Assembly: GCA_905221605.1 (NCBI GenBank)
Contig: CAJNDS010002448.1
Coordinates: forward strand, 182,501 to 246,500
DNA: 64,000 nt
From: Symbiodinium natans
Lineage: Eukaryota > Sar > Dinophyceae > Suessiales > Symbiodiniaceae
Reading direction: 5' to 3'
The notes under the pieces: model-generated
Database searches by the model: none
What the model saw: the letters and a program-made list of their open reading frames with translations, nothing else
Told to the model about the DNA's origin: nothing
Made by a program: the position numbers and the translations under genes
Part shown: positions 12,160-23,391 of the stretch, one piece after another
Layout of the letters: each line of letters starts with the position of its first letter
Position numbering within the stretch: the stretch's first letter is position 1

Positions 12160-12604
12160 TTGGTAGTGGGGCCAGCCTCGGCTTGCTTGGGGACCCTGGA
12201 GCCTGCAAGGGGGCTTCGGGCTTAAGGCTTCTTGGGGTCGTCCGACAGCTACCTCATGAGGTCCTAAACCCTAAACCCTAAACCCTAAGCCCTAAACCCC
12301 TAAACCCTAAACCCTAAACCCTAAACCCTAAACCCTATAAACCCTTAACCCTTAACCCTCCTTGGGGCTGAGAAGGTTGCCAGAGGCCAGGGCTTGAAAG
12401 AGTCCTTCCAAGGCCCCCAACCGAGGGTACCACGGCTCAGCCAGCCTACTCTTCTCTTGGGCAGCTTGATCCCAAGCCCCCCCAGACCCCAGAAACATCC
12501 ATAAACCCTAAACCCCATAAACCCCAATTAAACCCCAAAAACCTTGAACCCCAAAAACCCTAAACCCCAAAAAGCCCAAACCCCATAAACCCCAATTAAG
12601 CCCC

Positions 12605-12715
12605 TGAATTGCGCGCAGGCGGCAAAGGGAGGGATGAGCTCCTCGGGCACTCCGTAGCCCGCGTGGAGCAGTCCCAAGGCGGAGATGTCCTGGAGCTTCG
12701 GGCCAGCAAAAAGCC
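12605..12715 (-). CDS. Exon of unidentified gene
   Basis: Reads KLQDISALGLLHAGYGVPEE then LIPPFAAC on the minus strand. A degenerate CCCTAAA array (12490-12600) lies directly on its 3' side. It could be an early exon of the channel-like gene or the end of the preceding one. A weaker stretch at 12950-12880 (MPDDLFASVRLSAKGIFIPS) is also open. Confidence 0.5.
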
Positions 12716-13209
12716 AAAGAGATCGCGCTTACACGTGTGCCGTCTAACCCTGTGTTGTCTATATGCAGCTACAGACATATTATATGTATATGTATATATA
12801 TATATATAGTTATGTACACATTGATGCTCATGTCTTTTTGTTTTGCTTTTGAACATGAATCCATGCATGTCTTGGCCGACGCTCGGTATGAAGATCCCTT
12901 TGGCTGACAGCCGGACGCTGGCAAACAGATCATCAGGCATATGGCCATTACTGTACGACGTTAGGTTTGGATTGCTGTCATCGGTGCGCGTATTTAGGGT
13001 TCCTTCTCCATATTGGTGAGTGTACATATCTTGGGTTTCCTGTTGGGGGTTTAGAACAATACAAACCAAAATTCATCTCACCACAGCATCAGCTACACAT
13101 GGAGGGAAAAATCCCAAGGTCACTCCTCCTGAGTGGATCTACTGTCGTCCTGGCCTTGTGGGGTTTAGGGTTTAGGGGTACAGAATTCTTCTCCAGCCTA
13201 CACACTCAA

Positions 13210-13625
13210 GACCCCCAACTGCCATGCCCGGGTGTCTTTCACGGCCGTCTTGGGGGTCTTGAACATGTCAGACATGATGTCCAAGATCCTTCCTTCCGCA
13301 GGTCGAGAGTATCAAAGCTGAATTGGGAAGCCTTCTCTATTGGCCAACTTGAGCTGAATCTCGGGCATTGGGCCAAAGGAAAGTCTTGATTCGCAACCCC
13401 CCCTTAGAACCTTAATAAAATAGTATGTTTAACATCCTCTTGGGCTTTATACAAAAAGAAAAATACTCCCAAGGGGGATATAGCAGTGAGAGCGGAGCCC
13501 TGAAACTCCAATGGTCCTAGGTGCACCAGGAAACCGGACATCCCCGACCCCCTGGCACCTGCGATGAACTGAAGCTTGGCATTGGAGGCCTTGAGGAACC
13601 TGGGGGCACCATTGTTGCAGTTCAA
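13210..13625 (-). CDS. Two exon-like stretches around a family E element
   Basis: Exon about 13620-13490 reads GAPRFLKASNAKLQFIAGAR then GSGMSGFLVHLGPLEFQGSA. A family E element (13402-13487) follows almost at once. Then 13390-13210 reads FGPMPEIQLKLANREGFPIQ, an in-frame TGA at 13314-13312, and RILDIMSDMFKTPKTAVKDT. Unidentified. The TGA makes the second part doubtful. Confidence 0.45.
13402..13487. mobile_element. Family E element, copy 1
   Basis: CCCCTTAGAACCTTAATAAA ... CATCCTCTTGG ... CCCAAGGGGGATATAG. It matches 42265-42352 over its whole length and abuts an exon. Confidence 0.75.
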
Positions 13626-14577
13626 AGGACAATCCTGACACGCAAAAAAGCTGCAAACTGGGCTGCTTCAGATTGCCCTTGCACCGTCAAACGCCCAAAC
13701 TACCCCTAGGAATAGCCCAGAAAGTGGGTGACTCAAGAAGGAGAGAGATCTTAGGCGACATGCAACAGAACATACCCGCTCTAAGCACTTGCATGGAATC
13801 CAAACCCACCATACAAAACTAACCAGGTTTAGGGTTTATCGGGTATCCCAAACCCACCCGTTAGGGTTGGACTCTGCTCACATCTTATAAAGAATGGCCC
13901 CCATCTCTTAAGACGGACTGGAACGACCACCCCCCCGCCACCCCGTCCCCCCCCTCTCCGTGCCACGCACCACACAGAAAGCCTCTCAACTGAACCGCCT
14001 GTACCTGAAGCGGGCGAAGGAGCTCCTGAGATTGCCCACAGGTCGCGAAGAAGGTCTCAAAGACATCCATCTTGAACGCTACACAAGACTCCTGGCAGGC
14101 GGGCCACTTTTCACACTACATACAGGGGCCTTAATAATTAGAATATAAACATATACTATTTTGATTTTATTGACTTTTTTTTTTTTTTTTGGGGGGGGGG
14201 GGGTGGCGTCTTCCTAGAGTACAAATATATAGGGACCATAGGGGAATACTGCTAGTGGTTCTTCCGACCCCTATAATTCTATCTGTTTGGGGCAGCAGGC
14301 GCCGAGAGCCGGACATAGTGAACACTTGATTGCAATGAGCATGGCCCGTCACCTTTAGCCGCACATAAACAAGAGCTTCAGAAACAATGTTTAGGACTTT
14401 CTTTCGGATTGCAGAATCACTTCCCTGGACACAACATTCCAGTGGTCAGGTCCCTCGTAAAATCTCAAGTCTGAAGCCCTATCCCTGAGCCTTATCGCCT
14501 TCTCCTTAGCCCTGGATTCTTCTCCAACAACCGGGATCAACAACGCACAGTTGCAAGGGGGGGATCCTGATACTTAC

Positions 14578-14660
14578 ACAGCGAATTGTGCGAGCGTCGC
14601 CACTGGCCTCATCCATTCGCAGAAAGGACTGTACGTGGTGCATGTAGACGGGCGACAACC
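14578..14660 (-). CDS. Exon with GTAAGT donor
   Basis: Reads LSPVYMHHVQSFLRMDEASG then DARTIRC and ends directly before GTAAGT (14577-14572), the best canonical donor in the window. The start is after GTGACGAG. Unidentified. Confidence 0.6.
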
Positions 14661-15007
14661 TCGTCACAACAACCCTTATCACAACTTGGGCTTAGAGCTT
14701 TAGGCTTCCGAGTAGACGAAACCAAACCACAGGCCAACATCCGACACGACATCCGAAGGACTCAGCACTGAAAACCCGAAGATTTGAGGCTTGAGGGCTT
14801 GGCAGGGTTCCGGAGTCCTACATCGTAGGAGAGCCCAGAACTCTCCATCTCTCGTGGCATGAGAAATTCTCGACAAGTGAATCTGAAATAACCGGTCAGG
14901 TTTGTTTTCCAAAGGGTGGGGTCATTTTGGGGTTGCCTAGATATGTGGGTTCGTAAAGTAATTGGTAAGAATGGGTTTTTGCTTGCCTCTGTTCTGTTGT
15001 TTCCCAT

Positions 15008-15253
15008 CATCAGTCGGTGATCCTAACTCCTCAATGCGCCTCCCCACGAGACTCTGCTCACGGCTGTAAAGCCTCTGGACATGTAAAGGTTGGGATGTTC
15101 CCACTTATACTAACAGTCCTCAATAGGGATTCAGAATCGTGGGCACTATAATCCCTGTTACGGACTGTTGGTATAAAGGGGAAACATCCCAACGTAAAGG
15201 TTCCTCTGTGCAAAAAGCACTGCGCCAAAGGCCCTCTGGATGTGAAGTGCACA
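15008..15253 (-). CDS. Exon interrupted by a family A palindromic element
   Basis: The exon starts after acceptor TTCTTCTAG at 15254 and reads SHPEGLWRSAFCTEEPL. At 15089-15193 a 105-bp palindrome with a 6-bp duplication (GTAAAG on the plus strand) interrupts it. Taking out the element and one copy of the duplication (111 bp) continues the frame as HVQRLYSREQSLVGRRIEEL. Reading through the element meets a stop. So the element must act as an intron, or the gene is broken. Confidence 0.5.
15089..15193. mobile_element. Family A palindromic element, copy 2, with target-site duplication
   Basis: 105 bp from GTTGGGATGTTCCC to GGGAAACATCCCAAC, flanked on both sides by GTAAAG (15083-15088 and 15194-15199). 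No ORF; MITE-like or introner-like. It interrupts an exon. Confidence 0.85.
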
Positions 15254-15995
15254 CTAGAAGAAACCATAAATAGGAAAATCGGAAGCGAACTGTGCACAGT
15301 GACAGAACACAAAAACTACAACAGCACGAAGAAGCCGACAAGTCTACAAACAACCACGACTGCAACAAACATTTACATTAACAAAAAGCTAAAACTAATG
15401 AATAAAACTAAAGCAATGCTTGGACTGCCATTAGCTGTGTGACGGGATCCCGCTCTCCAACTTCTGCTCCACGCTGGTCCAGAACCAAGTCCAAGCCTGT
15501 TTTCGCTCAGGCGTCCCTAAACCCTAAACCCCTAAACCCTAAACCCTAAACCCTAAACCCTAAACGCTGAACCCTAAACCCTAAACCAGTCTCTCTGAGC
15601 CAGGTAAAGACTCTGAGTCCGGCTGCGCACATCTCAAAAACCCACCAAGTTTCGGGTTGAGGGATTTCTGGCGCCAGATACAGGAGAACTGATAACCCCC
15701 ATATGGTTCTCATCAGAGTTCGGGGCCCAGCATATGGTCGAATCTATTCTGCGGGCCCTCTGCTGATAGAAACCACAATCAGGATGCTGGGGAAGAGCTT
15801 CGATGCATCCGGGAAGCATTCTCATGCTCCATGTTCCACTGCGACGGCAGCAGCGATCTCAACGAAGCAAACATTACCTTCTTGAAGTCGCTCAGGTCCT
15901 TACTCGTACTGACACAGGGCTGCGCAGATGTGGATGTGGGACTTTGACGGGATGGAGATAGAAGGGATCCATGTGGCTGAGGCTATGGCTATGGT

Positions 15996-16058
15996 CTACA
16001 AGTAGGGGCCCCCTTACAATACTAGCTTTAGTTCAGGGAATTATATCCTAAGTAGAAA
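15996..16058. mobile_element. Family B element, partial
   Basis: Begins CTACAAGTAGGGGCCCCC and runs through CTTTAGTTCAGGGAATTATA; the right arm is missing. Related to 17056-17150. Confidence 0.6.
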
Positions 16059-16118
16059 GACTTGGCTCCATCACCCTCGCTTGCCGCACTTTCCAAGGGG
16101 GTGAATACGTGGTTATTT

Positions 16119-16445
16119 GCAGTGTTTCGTGCGCATGACATGCCGAAAACATCGGTATTTACGACACTTCGCGGCTTCGTTGCGTGCGAATGGCCAGAGC
16201 ATCCATGTCCGCACGATGATGACGTCCTTGTTACCACAGCATCCATGTCCGCACGATGCAAACATCCGTGTTCCCACTGCATGCGAATGGCCAGAGCGTC
16301 TATGTCCGCGCGATGACAACGTCCGTGATACCAGAGCATCCATGTCCGCGCGATAATACCGTCCGTGTTAAGGTTCTTTGCAGTGTTTCGGCACATGACA
16401 TGCCTAAAACATCGGCATCTACGACATTATAAGCCTTCGTGGACA
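16119..16445 (+). repeat. Nested repeat: GCATCCATGTCCGC units inside a direct repeat
   Basis: GCAGTGTTTCG...CATGACATGCC, AAAACATCGG occurs at 16119-16165 and 16379-16415. Between them ATCCATGTCCGC(A/G)CGATG units recur four times. Confidence 0.8.
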
Positions 16446-16814
16446 CCACGTGGCTGGACATGCCGGAGCCGTGAGTTCGAACAAACGAATAACTTTCCCC
16501 GCAAAAAATACTGAGTTTTTGCAATTTTAATTTCAAAAAACACGTTTCAAACATTACCTTTGAGGACCCTCTTTAAGCCTTCCACTTCCTCACCTGCAGC
16601 TTGCGCTGCAAATGACCATTCCTGAAAATGTGGCAAAACCTAGGGGAGAGCACAATTTTGGCATCTTGTGCAGTGTCGCAACATTCTCTGCTCTTCTCTC
16701 TGCAAGCATTTCATGCCGCTCATGGCGCGGCAAACGAAGCACATGGTGCCTAAGACTTGTAACCCAAAAGCGGGCCCCCATAAGCCCTTATAACCCATTC
16801 ATAACCAGGGGGGC

Positions 16815-17055
16815 CACTACATGGATTCAGGAGAAAAGTCAGGCAAGGCTCTACATCCTGGTATTGTACCAAGGCCAAGCAAAGCAGGTCACATTCTTCC
16901 TGCAACCTGGAGATGTTTCCACAGTTCGGCACCATCGCTCGAATAGCTTGAAGCATCTCTTCGAACCAGAGGTTCTGGGCCATATTCATCACCGAGGCAT
17001 TGAAGAGGACCATGTCATGAAAGGACCGTGGCACGTGCACAGATCCTGCTTGCAT
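16815..17055 (-). CDS. Exon of unidentified gene, acceptor supplied by a hairpin element
   Basis: Reads SFHDMVLFNASVMNMAQNLW, FEEMLQAIRAMVPNCGNISR and LQEECDLLCLALVQYQDVEP. The exon appears to start at 17055 right after CTTGTAG, which is the terminus of the family B element at 17056-17150. A 166-codon plus-strand frame overlaps but looks like a shadow. Confidence 0.55.
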
Positions 17056-17150
17056 CTACAAGTAGGGGCCCCCCTAACTGTACTAACTTTAGTTCGGGGA
17101 AGTATAACCTGAATAGTAACACTTATAACCCAACTAAGGGCCCTTGTAAC
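17056..17150. mobile_element. Family B element
   Basis: Left end CTACAAGTAGGGGCCCCC; right end CAACTAAGGGCCCTTGTAAC, which pairs with it. Third partial copy at 17680-17730 (GGAATTATAACCCGAATAGT). Confidence 0.65.
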
Positions 17151-17289
17151 CCTATTTGAATGACCCATATCCGCCGAGGCCTCGGGCCGGAGGTGTATAG
17201 GTTGTCAGAACAGGCACCCCCCTCCAAATCCTCCCCCCCAAAGCCCTTTTTCGGCCCCCTTTTTTGCCTCAAATGGGTACCCCCCCTGG

Positions 17290-17460
17290 GAAACCGGGGT
17301 CCGCAAGCGGACGGTTCGCCAGGCCCCCCCCCCCTACCCCCCCACCCCTACGCCCTACGCCCCCCACCCGCCCCCACCCCTCCACCCCCCCCTTCTGCCC
17401 CCCCCCCCCCCACCCCCCCCCCCACCCCGCCCCCCTTCCCCCTCCCCCCCCCCCTTTGAG
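17290..17460 (+). repeat. C-rich low-complexity tract
   Basis: Mostly C with short A/T breaks; Pro-rich frames are by-products. With 17520-17590 telomeric patches this fills the gap between exons. Confidence 0.9.
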
Positions 17461-17844
17461 GGCCTGGCTCAACCCTACCCCAATAAAACCCCAAAGCTTG
17501 AGCCCCAAGCCCTCAATCCTAAACTAACCCTCAACCCTAAACCCCAAACCATAAAACCCGGAACCCTAAACCCTAAACCCAACCCTTATTGCTTGGGGTC
17601 CAGCGACTTGGGCGCTGTGGAATCACCATGCTCACGCGGATGCGCTGGGCCGGGCCGAGGCGGGTCGCGTAGCGTTAAAATTAGTTACCGGAATTATAAC
17701 CCGAATAGTAAGACTTATAACCCATCTAAGTGGTGCAGAAAGCTTGAGTTGTCATGTCTGCCTCTGACACCCACTCCAGCATCAAGAACCTCAAGCTGAC
17801 AGCTAAGAAACAAGTATTGGGTTTAGTTGGGGTTTAGGGGTTAG

Positions 17845-18235
17845 AAGACAACGCTCTCCTGCGCTGACCAAGCTCTTCCTGTGCTTGCGGCCCACGCTTT
17901 CGTCACCGTGGGGCGTCTGGTCATGGTCCTCACCGTGCGGTGAGCCTGGGTCCTCCTTCACGCGAAGAGAGGTATGGGTGTGCAAGCACACCCCAAACCC
18001 TGAAGCACGTAAGCCTTAGACCTATAGGAGAGCCAAAGAAGCAAGAATCCCATGAGACTTCGTGCTTCCTGAAGTTTTTTTTGCCGCCCCAAAGCCCTGC
18101 TTTGCTTCTTCCCGGCCAGACCCCCCCAAAACACCGAACTCAAGCAAGGCTCCTCGTCTTTGCCTGCGCTGGGCGACACTGGTGTCTCTTCCTCTGCATC
18201 CTCGACGTTCCTGGAGTGTCTTCGGCATTTCAACC
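17845..18235 (-). CDS. Exon-like hydrophilic stretches
   Basis: About 18235-18100 reads RNVEDAEEETPVSPSAGKDE and SSVFWGGLAGKKQSRALG; about 17955-17845 reads GEDHDQTPHGDESVGRKHRK. Disordered, charged composition. Probably later exons of the helical protein gene; exact ends unknown. Confidence 0.4.
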
Positions 18236-18341
18236 CCCCACCGGGGTCAAGACACTGATATATGGAGTTCCGGGGAAGGGGGGGTCTGAGGGTCTTTTTG
18301 CGTTTTTTTTTTGTGCGGGAAGTTGAGGATGGCATCAAAGG

Positions 18342-19243
18342 TCAGCCAAGGTGCTCAAGGGCTGCCCAGCTTGTGCGGAGGATGCGCAGCCTTGTCTCGA
18401 ACTTCGTGCGGGTCCGAAGCATCGTCCGCCCCATGGAGTCCATGAGGATCGAGATGCCGAACTGGAACTCTGGTGTCAAAAGTCCACCGAGCTTGGTGCT
18501 GCAGAGTTCAAGAAGGACACTTTTAAAGTTGTCCACATCCGACTGCTGCAGAGACACACTCATGTGCCGAAGGGCACAGAACCTTGACCGACCGACTTCC
18601 ACTGCAGAGAAAGCCCTATAGGGTGCTCCGGCTGGGCAAATCTCACCTCCCAACCCCCCCCAGATGGGACAGGACCCCTTAAACCCTAAACATAAACCCT
18701 AAACCCTAAACCCTAAACCCAATATGTAAATGGCGGCCTGGGAGCTCCATCTGGTTGCGCAGCTGGCTGGCATCGTTGAGTCCAGTGACGAGCTTGCTCA
18801 ACGCCTCCCAGGCTGTGTGAACTCGCTTCCTGAGTGCACGCGAGGAACTCGTCACAGATATTACAGCAAGTCACGCAAACATGTGCATAATCTGGCCAGC
18901 TTGAAGGCTTTTTTTTTTGTTTTGTGGATTTTGTTGTGGTTACGACTGTGTTGCAATCATACTTCTATCCAGCCCAAGGTTCAGCATGGGCGCGGAGCGC
19001 GGTGCGGCTGCCTTCAACTCCTGGAACAACCTGCTGCTTCTCCGAGAATTAGGGAGCAAACGCCGGATCTTCTCCCTCTTCTTTTGTAAACCCTAAACCC
19101 TAAACCCTCAACCCTAAACCCTAAACCATTTTTTTACGAGGGGAGTTGAAAGGAAAAGAAAAAAAGAAGTGCTGCTGGCTCTGCGGGGAACTCAACTTGG
19201 GCTTTCTTCTGCTCCAGAAACTTCCAGCCAGTCTGCACCTCTT
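18342..19243 (-). CDS. Three exons of an unidentified helical protein
   Basis: Exon about 19243-19165 reads EVQTGWKFLEQKKAQVEFPA. Exon about 18855-18733 reads ALRKRVHTAWEALSKLVTGL then NDASQLRNQMELPGRH. Exon about 18625-18342 reads MSVSLQQSDVDNFKSVLLEL, CSTKLGGLLTPEFQFGISIL and MDSMGRTMLRTRTKFETRLR. All are rich in amphipathic helix. Telomeric patches separate them (19083-19125, 18678-18722). Confidence 0.6.
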
Positions 19244-19525
19244 GGGGGTTTGGGGTTTAGGGTTTTAGGGCTTCGGGTTTCAAGTTTTATGTAGGGTTTT
19301 GGGTTCCGGGCCGATCTATAGGGGGGGCAGGGTTCCCGGAATTTAGGCCGGTAGGTAGGAACAAAAACAAACTGGAAAACACATAATTATTAGACCCCGG
19401 AGTAACCTAGGATTAAAAAGGACACCCTTTGTGGTTTTAAGGGGATTATAAGGGAACCCCAGCTCTAAAAAAAAAGGAAAAAGGCCCTGCTCCCGGTCCT
19501 AGATTAAGACAGCAAATCGACTCAC

Positions 19526-19600
19526 AAGCGCCTCGGTCACCGTGAAGTCATCGAGCTCCACGAGGTCGATCACATCTTGTGCGTCCATCGTGCGCGAGAG
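19526..19600 (-). CDS. Exon ending at GTGAGT donor, possible first exon
   Basis: Reads MDAQDVIDLVELDDFTVTEA then L directly before GTGAGT at 19525. The ATG at 19588 could be a true start. The acidic opening is protein-like. It may begin a gene whose next exons are 19243-19165, 18855-18733 and 18625-18342. Confidence 0.6.
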
Positions 19601-20512
19601 GAGGTTCCAACAACAGGGTTACCCTAAGCCCGAGGCAAAAACCCGTGTTTGGCGGTTCCGATGGTAAGAAGTGCAGTATTTCTATGGGGTTGTGAAAGAG
19701 GACCCCTCTCTTGGGAAACTGCCACCATCAAGAGGAACACGAAGAGAGGAACCTCAAACTGCCAGCAACGTCGGAGAATCCTGTACAGCAAAGCTGAAGC
19801 CAGGATGGGCAAACGATGCGACCGGTGGACAAGGTGAGTGGTCTGGCGAGGCAAGTACTATAGGGGCCTTGGAACCTTCTATCAGCCCTAAACCCTAAAG
19901 CCTAAGTCCTAAACCTGGGGAATAACCTTCGCTGCAGCACATGACCATAGGATTCGACGTTTGTATGGTTGAAGCACTGACAGCAAAGCGAACTCACGCT
20001 ATACATGAATTCAGCTACATTCATTCAAAGATATACAATATCTCTATATATATATATACATGTAGAAAAACATTTATTTACCATAGTTTTGTTTCTTCTG
20101 CAAAAGAGGGACCCGTGTCACCCACCCACCCACCCCCTAAATCCCAAACCCTCAAGCAAACCCCAACACCTACCCTAAGACCCTAGGAGCCAGAATGTCC
20201 TAAAACTACACAACCCCTAACCCGAACCCGAACACCCAAAAGCCGAACTAGCAAGAGGACTTTCACCGTTTAGAATTCAACATTTCAGATTGCATGAAGG
20301 GTTTATCGGCCTTACAAAAGAAGGGTTTTAGGGCTTCAGGAGTTTTTGGGTTCTCGGCTTTCGAGTGCATCAGAAGCAAGAAGTCCAAAGCAGAGTCCCC
20401 CCCTTGGCTCCGCCCCAGGGCACAGCTGTAGGGTTGAAGGTTTAGGTACCCCGCCCCCCCTCACCAACAATCTAAATGTTCATTATGCCGTACAATGATA
20501 TGCGTTATCTAC

Positions 20513-20549
<37 letters not shown>

Positions 20550-20632
20550 TATGTTCTTAAACCCTAAGCCCTGAACCCTTTTTTTGTTTGTAACCCAGGC
20601 TCCGCACTATCAGCTGGGCAACAGGCATGACA

Positions 20633-20841
20633 ACCCTAAACCCTAACCCTTTCCCCCCCCCCCCCCCCCAACAAAAAAAAAAAAAACGCCCCTCGGCCCT
20701 GGCAGGTGCCAGCCTTCCGTGATGATGCCCATCCAGCCTCCCCAACCCCAAACCCTAAACTCTAAACCCGAAACCCTAACCCCCCCCCCCAAAAAAAAAA
20801 AAAAACAACAACACCGCCAGCCTTCCGTGATGATGCCCATG
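20633..20841 (+). repeat. Tandem duplication of about 106 bp including an exon end
   Basis: Both units have CCCTAA repeats, a C run, an A run and CCAGCCTTCCGTGATGATGC. One unit carries the true exon end (20815-20925). Confidence 0.8.
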
Positions 20842-20925
20842 CCCGCCAACTCCTCGACCTCTTCCAGCTGCAGATGGAGAAGCTTGGCCTGGAGATGCGA
20901 GGGCTCCCTTTGCTCCCCGGGAAGG
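20815..20925 (-). CDS. Helical exon, partly duplicated downstream
   Basis: Reads REPSHLQAKLLHLQLEEVEE then LAGMGIITEGWR on the minus strand. The end of the exon (GIITEGW) occurs again at 20708-20735 because of a tandem duplication of about 106 bp. It is framed by CCCTAAA-like repeats and a TTTAGGG/CTTAGGG array. Confidence 0.6.
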
Positions 20926-22724
20926 GGGGTTGGGGTTTAGGGTTGAGGTAGGGCTTAGGGCTTAGGGCTTAGGGCTTAGGGCTTAGGGCTTAGGGCTTAG
21001 GGCTTAGGGCTTAGGGCTTCGGGATTAGGGCGTTTTGGGTGTGGGTTTATAGGGTGTAACGACCCAGCGCCAACATAATGTCAGGACTCCTGACCGCGAC
21101 CAGGCTCCATTCAATGTATAATGGTGAACGAAGTGAATAAGTGAGCTCGCGAACGTGCCCCTTAATTATAATAAGTGCAAAGAAGAGAACGAACGTGCAT
21201 TCTTTACTTCGTTCACTCTTTGCATATTATTATACTAAGGGCCCCTTTGTTGGTACCTGTCAAGATACTACGAACGGTGAACTGGGATGGCTTGAAAACA
21301 GAGGTTGGGTCTCAAGGTGTGATGGGTGCTGCGGTTGGACTGGTCCCTATCTTCGTCTCCAAGTACTAGAGAGCTCATGGAAAAGCCCAAGTGATGACCG
21401 CAAGATAGGTCTTATAATGAGGGTGACTGACTGGTTGGTTTCCTAGCCCATGTCTTGCACAGGCAGATAAAACTCGGGGTCTCAGCTGGCAAGGCAAAAA
21501 GAGCCGAACACCAACGGCACCTTAGGGTTTAGGGTTTATGGTTTAGGGTTTAGGGACTCACTTGTTTCGTCCTACATGGAGTCGGCCAAGCCCCTCGCAG
21601 CCAGCATCTTCGAGCGAACCACCGTCACCAGCCTTACGTTTCCGGGCTCCACACGGGGCATCGGCTTGGGGCTCAAGGTTGGAACATTTCTTTTTGTGGG
21701 AAAGTGGGAGGGAGGCAAGGGGGTGGAGGGGGGAGCGACTGCAAGTTGAAGGTTTCGGAGCTGAAAAAGAGGACCCTTGAGAACTACCAGCCTTAGTGCA
21801 GGGACATGAGCTTCCAGCATGCGAAACTTCTCCTCGGATCAGGGTTTACAGTTGGAGGTGATGGCGGAGGGACAAGTCTTGGCAAAAACAAGGGCGTAAC
21901 CAGTCGGCCATGAAATTCTTTTTTGTGCCAGGAACGCAGCGGTCAAAATCTGGGTCTGTGAGCACCGTCAGGTCACAGCCTTCCGATTGCGAAAAATGCC
22001 CTCATAAGGACAACGGCTACGACAGCCCTCTCCGTTTCGTAACTTGTGCTGGTCGAGCGCCTGCGCCAAGAGCTTGAGAGTTCAATGGAACAACCCCCTC
22101 ACTCCAAAGCAAGATCCCATTGTTCCTAGGACGAGCTATCCCTCCTGCATCCTGAACGACTTGAGGGAAGACGTCCAGACTTGCCGCAAGGACTGTTTGG
22201 GGTTGGGCCCAGTTGGTTGCCTTCTTCACTCTGCTTGGAAGCCCTTTTGACTTAGGGTAAGCAAAAGGTGGGCTAAGGGGATTATAATCGGTTTTCTAGG
22301 GGATACTAAGTAGACTTACTAAGCCAGAAGAGCTTCCAAGTGGGCCTCTATAGCCGGGATGATAATTGCCCGTGCTATGTTAGAATCGAACACTCCCTTT
22401 GGGCCAGTCGAGGTTCGAGGGCTCAGGGCTTCATGCCAAGTACGTTTCTGATGCTGAAAAATGCTGACACGATTCAATGGAGGACGCAGGTGACTAGTAA
22501 AGCGGTGTCGTTCACATGTGAGGGAGCGTCCGCTCCGTGGGGCAAGGATCTAAGGCCTTACTTCCTGCTGCTATGGCACCCTCTGCCTAGACATACATAT
22601 AAGCAGGATGGAAGGGGCAGAATTGAAGGTCATGATGCAAGGTCAGAATGCTGCATACGGAGAACACCACGCACTGGTGCTGTCTTGCTTGGTGTAAGTC
22701 ACCGATCTGGGAATTACTTGTAAG

Positions 22725-23185
22725 TGCCTCGGAAGTACCATGTAAGTTGTACGGAAGGGGAATACTCTGTAAGCAGCGTGTAAGCACGATATAAGCACTA
22801 TGTAAGCACCATGCAAGCGCAATGGAAGCACCATGTGATAAGCACTAGAGGCGCTATATGAGCAGCGTGTATGTACCGTGTATGTACCATGTAGGCAGCA
22901 TGCAAGCACGATGTAAGCAAATGTAAGCACGATGTAAGCACCATGTGATAAGATCTAAATGCGGTATGTGAGCACCGTGAATGTACCATGTAAGCACCAC
23001 GCACGCGAGATGTAAGGACAATGTAAGCACCATGTAAGCACAGTAAGCACCGTGTAAGCGCAATGACAGCACCATGTGATGAGAACTAGAGGCGCTATGT
23101 GAGCGCCGTGTATGTAACATGTAGGCACCATGTAAGCACGATGTAAAGCACCCAGTGAGCGATATGCGGGCACTTGTAAGCACCA
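22725..23185 (+). repeat. Minisatellite, GCACCATGTAA-type unit with higher-order periods
   Basis: Diverged 11-12 bp units; the set AAGCACCATGTGATAAG recurs three times with the same neighbours (ACTAGAGGCGCTATGTGAGC), giving a higher-order repeat of roughly 120-130 bp. Minus-strand frames over it encode repetitive peptides and are not taken as genes. Confidence 0.85.
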
Positions 23186-23391
23186 TGAAAGTAATACCGG
23201 GTTCCGAACACCCCTGCTGATGAAGACCTCCCAACTACTGCACACCTGCGCAGACAGCTTGTCTTACATGTGGGCCTTGAATGACAGAGATCAACACAAC
23301 CTTTGCTTCCATGGCAACGACACCAGATTGCGAGTCACCAGCAGCTGGCTTAGCTCGGGCCCCAAAGCGACCAAGAAGGTGCCTTAGTCGT

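Noticed and set aside
12967-13389. 140-codon plus frame
   Set aside because: Overlaps a telomeric patch and is antisense to more protein-like minus stretches.
16612-17112. 166-codon plus frame
   Set aside because: Antisense of a better minus-strand exon and of the family B element.
17160-17527. Proline-rich frames
   Set aside because: Product of C-rich low-complexity sequence.
22587-23245. Minus-strand frames with repeated GAYMVHTRC-like peptides; also a CRISPR-like look
   Set aside because: Minisatellite units are diverged, without regular unique spacers or cas genes; peptide repeats are by-products.
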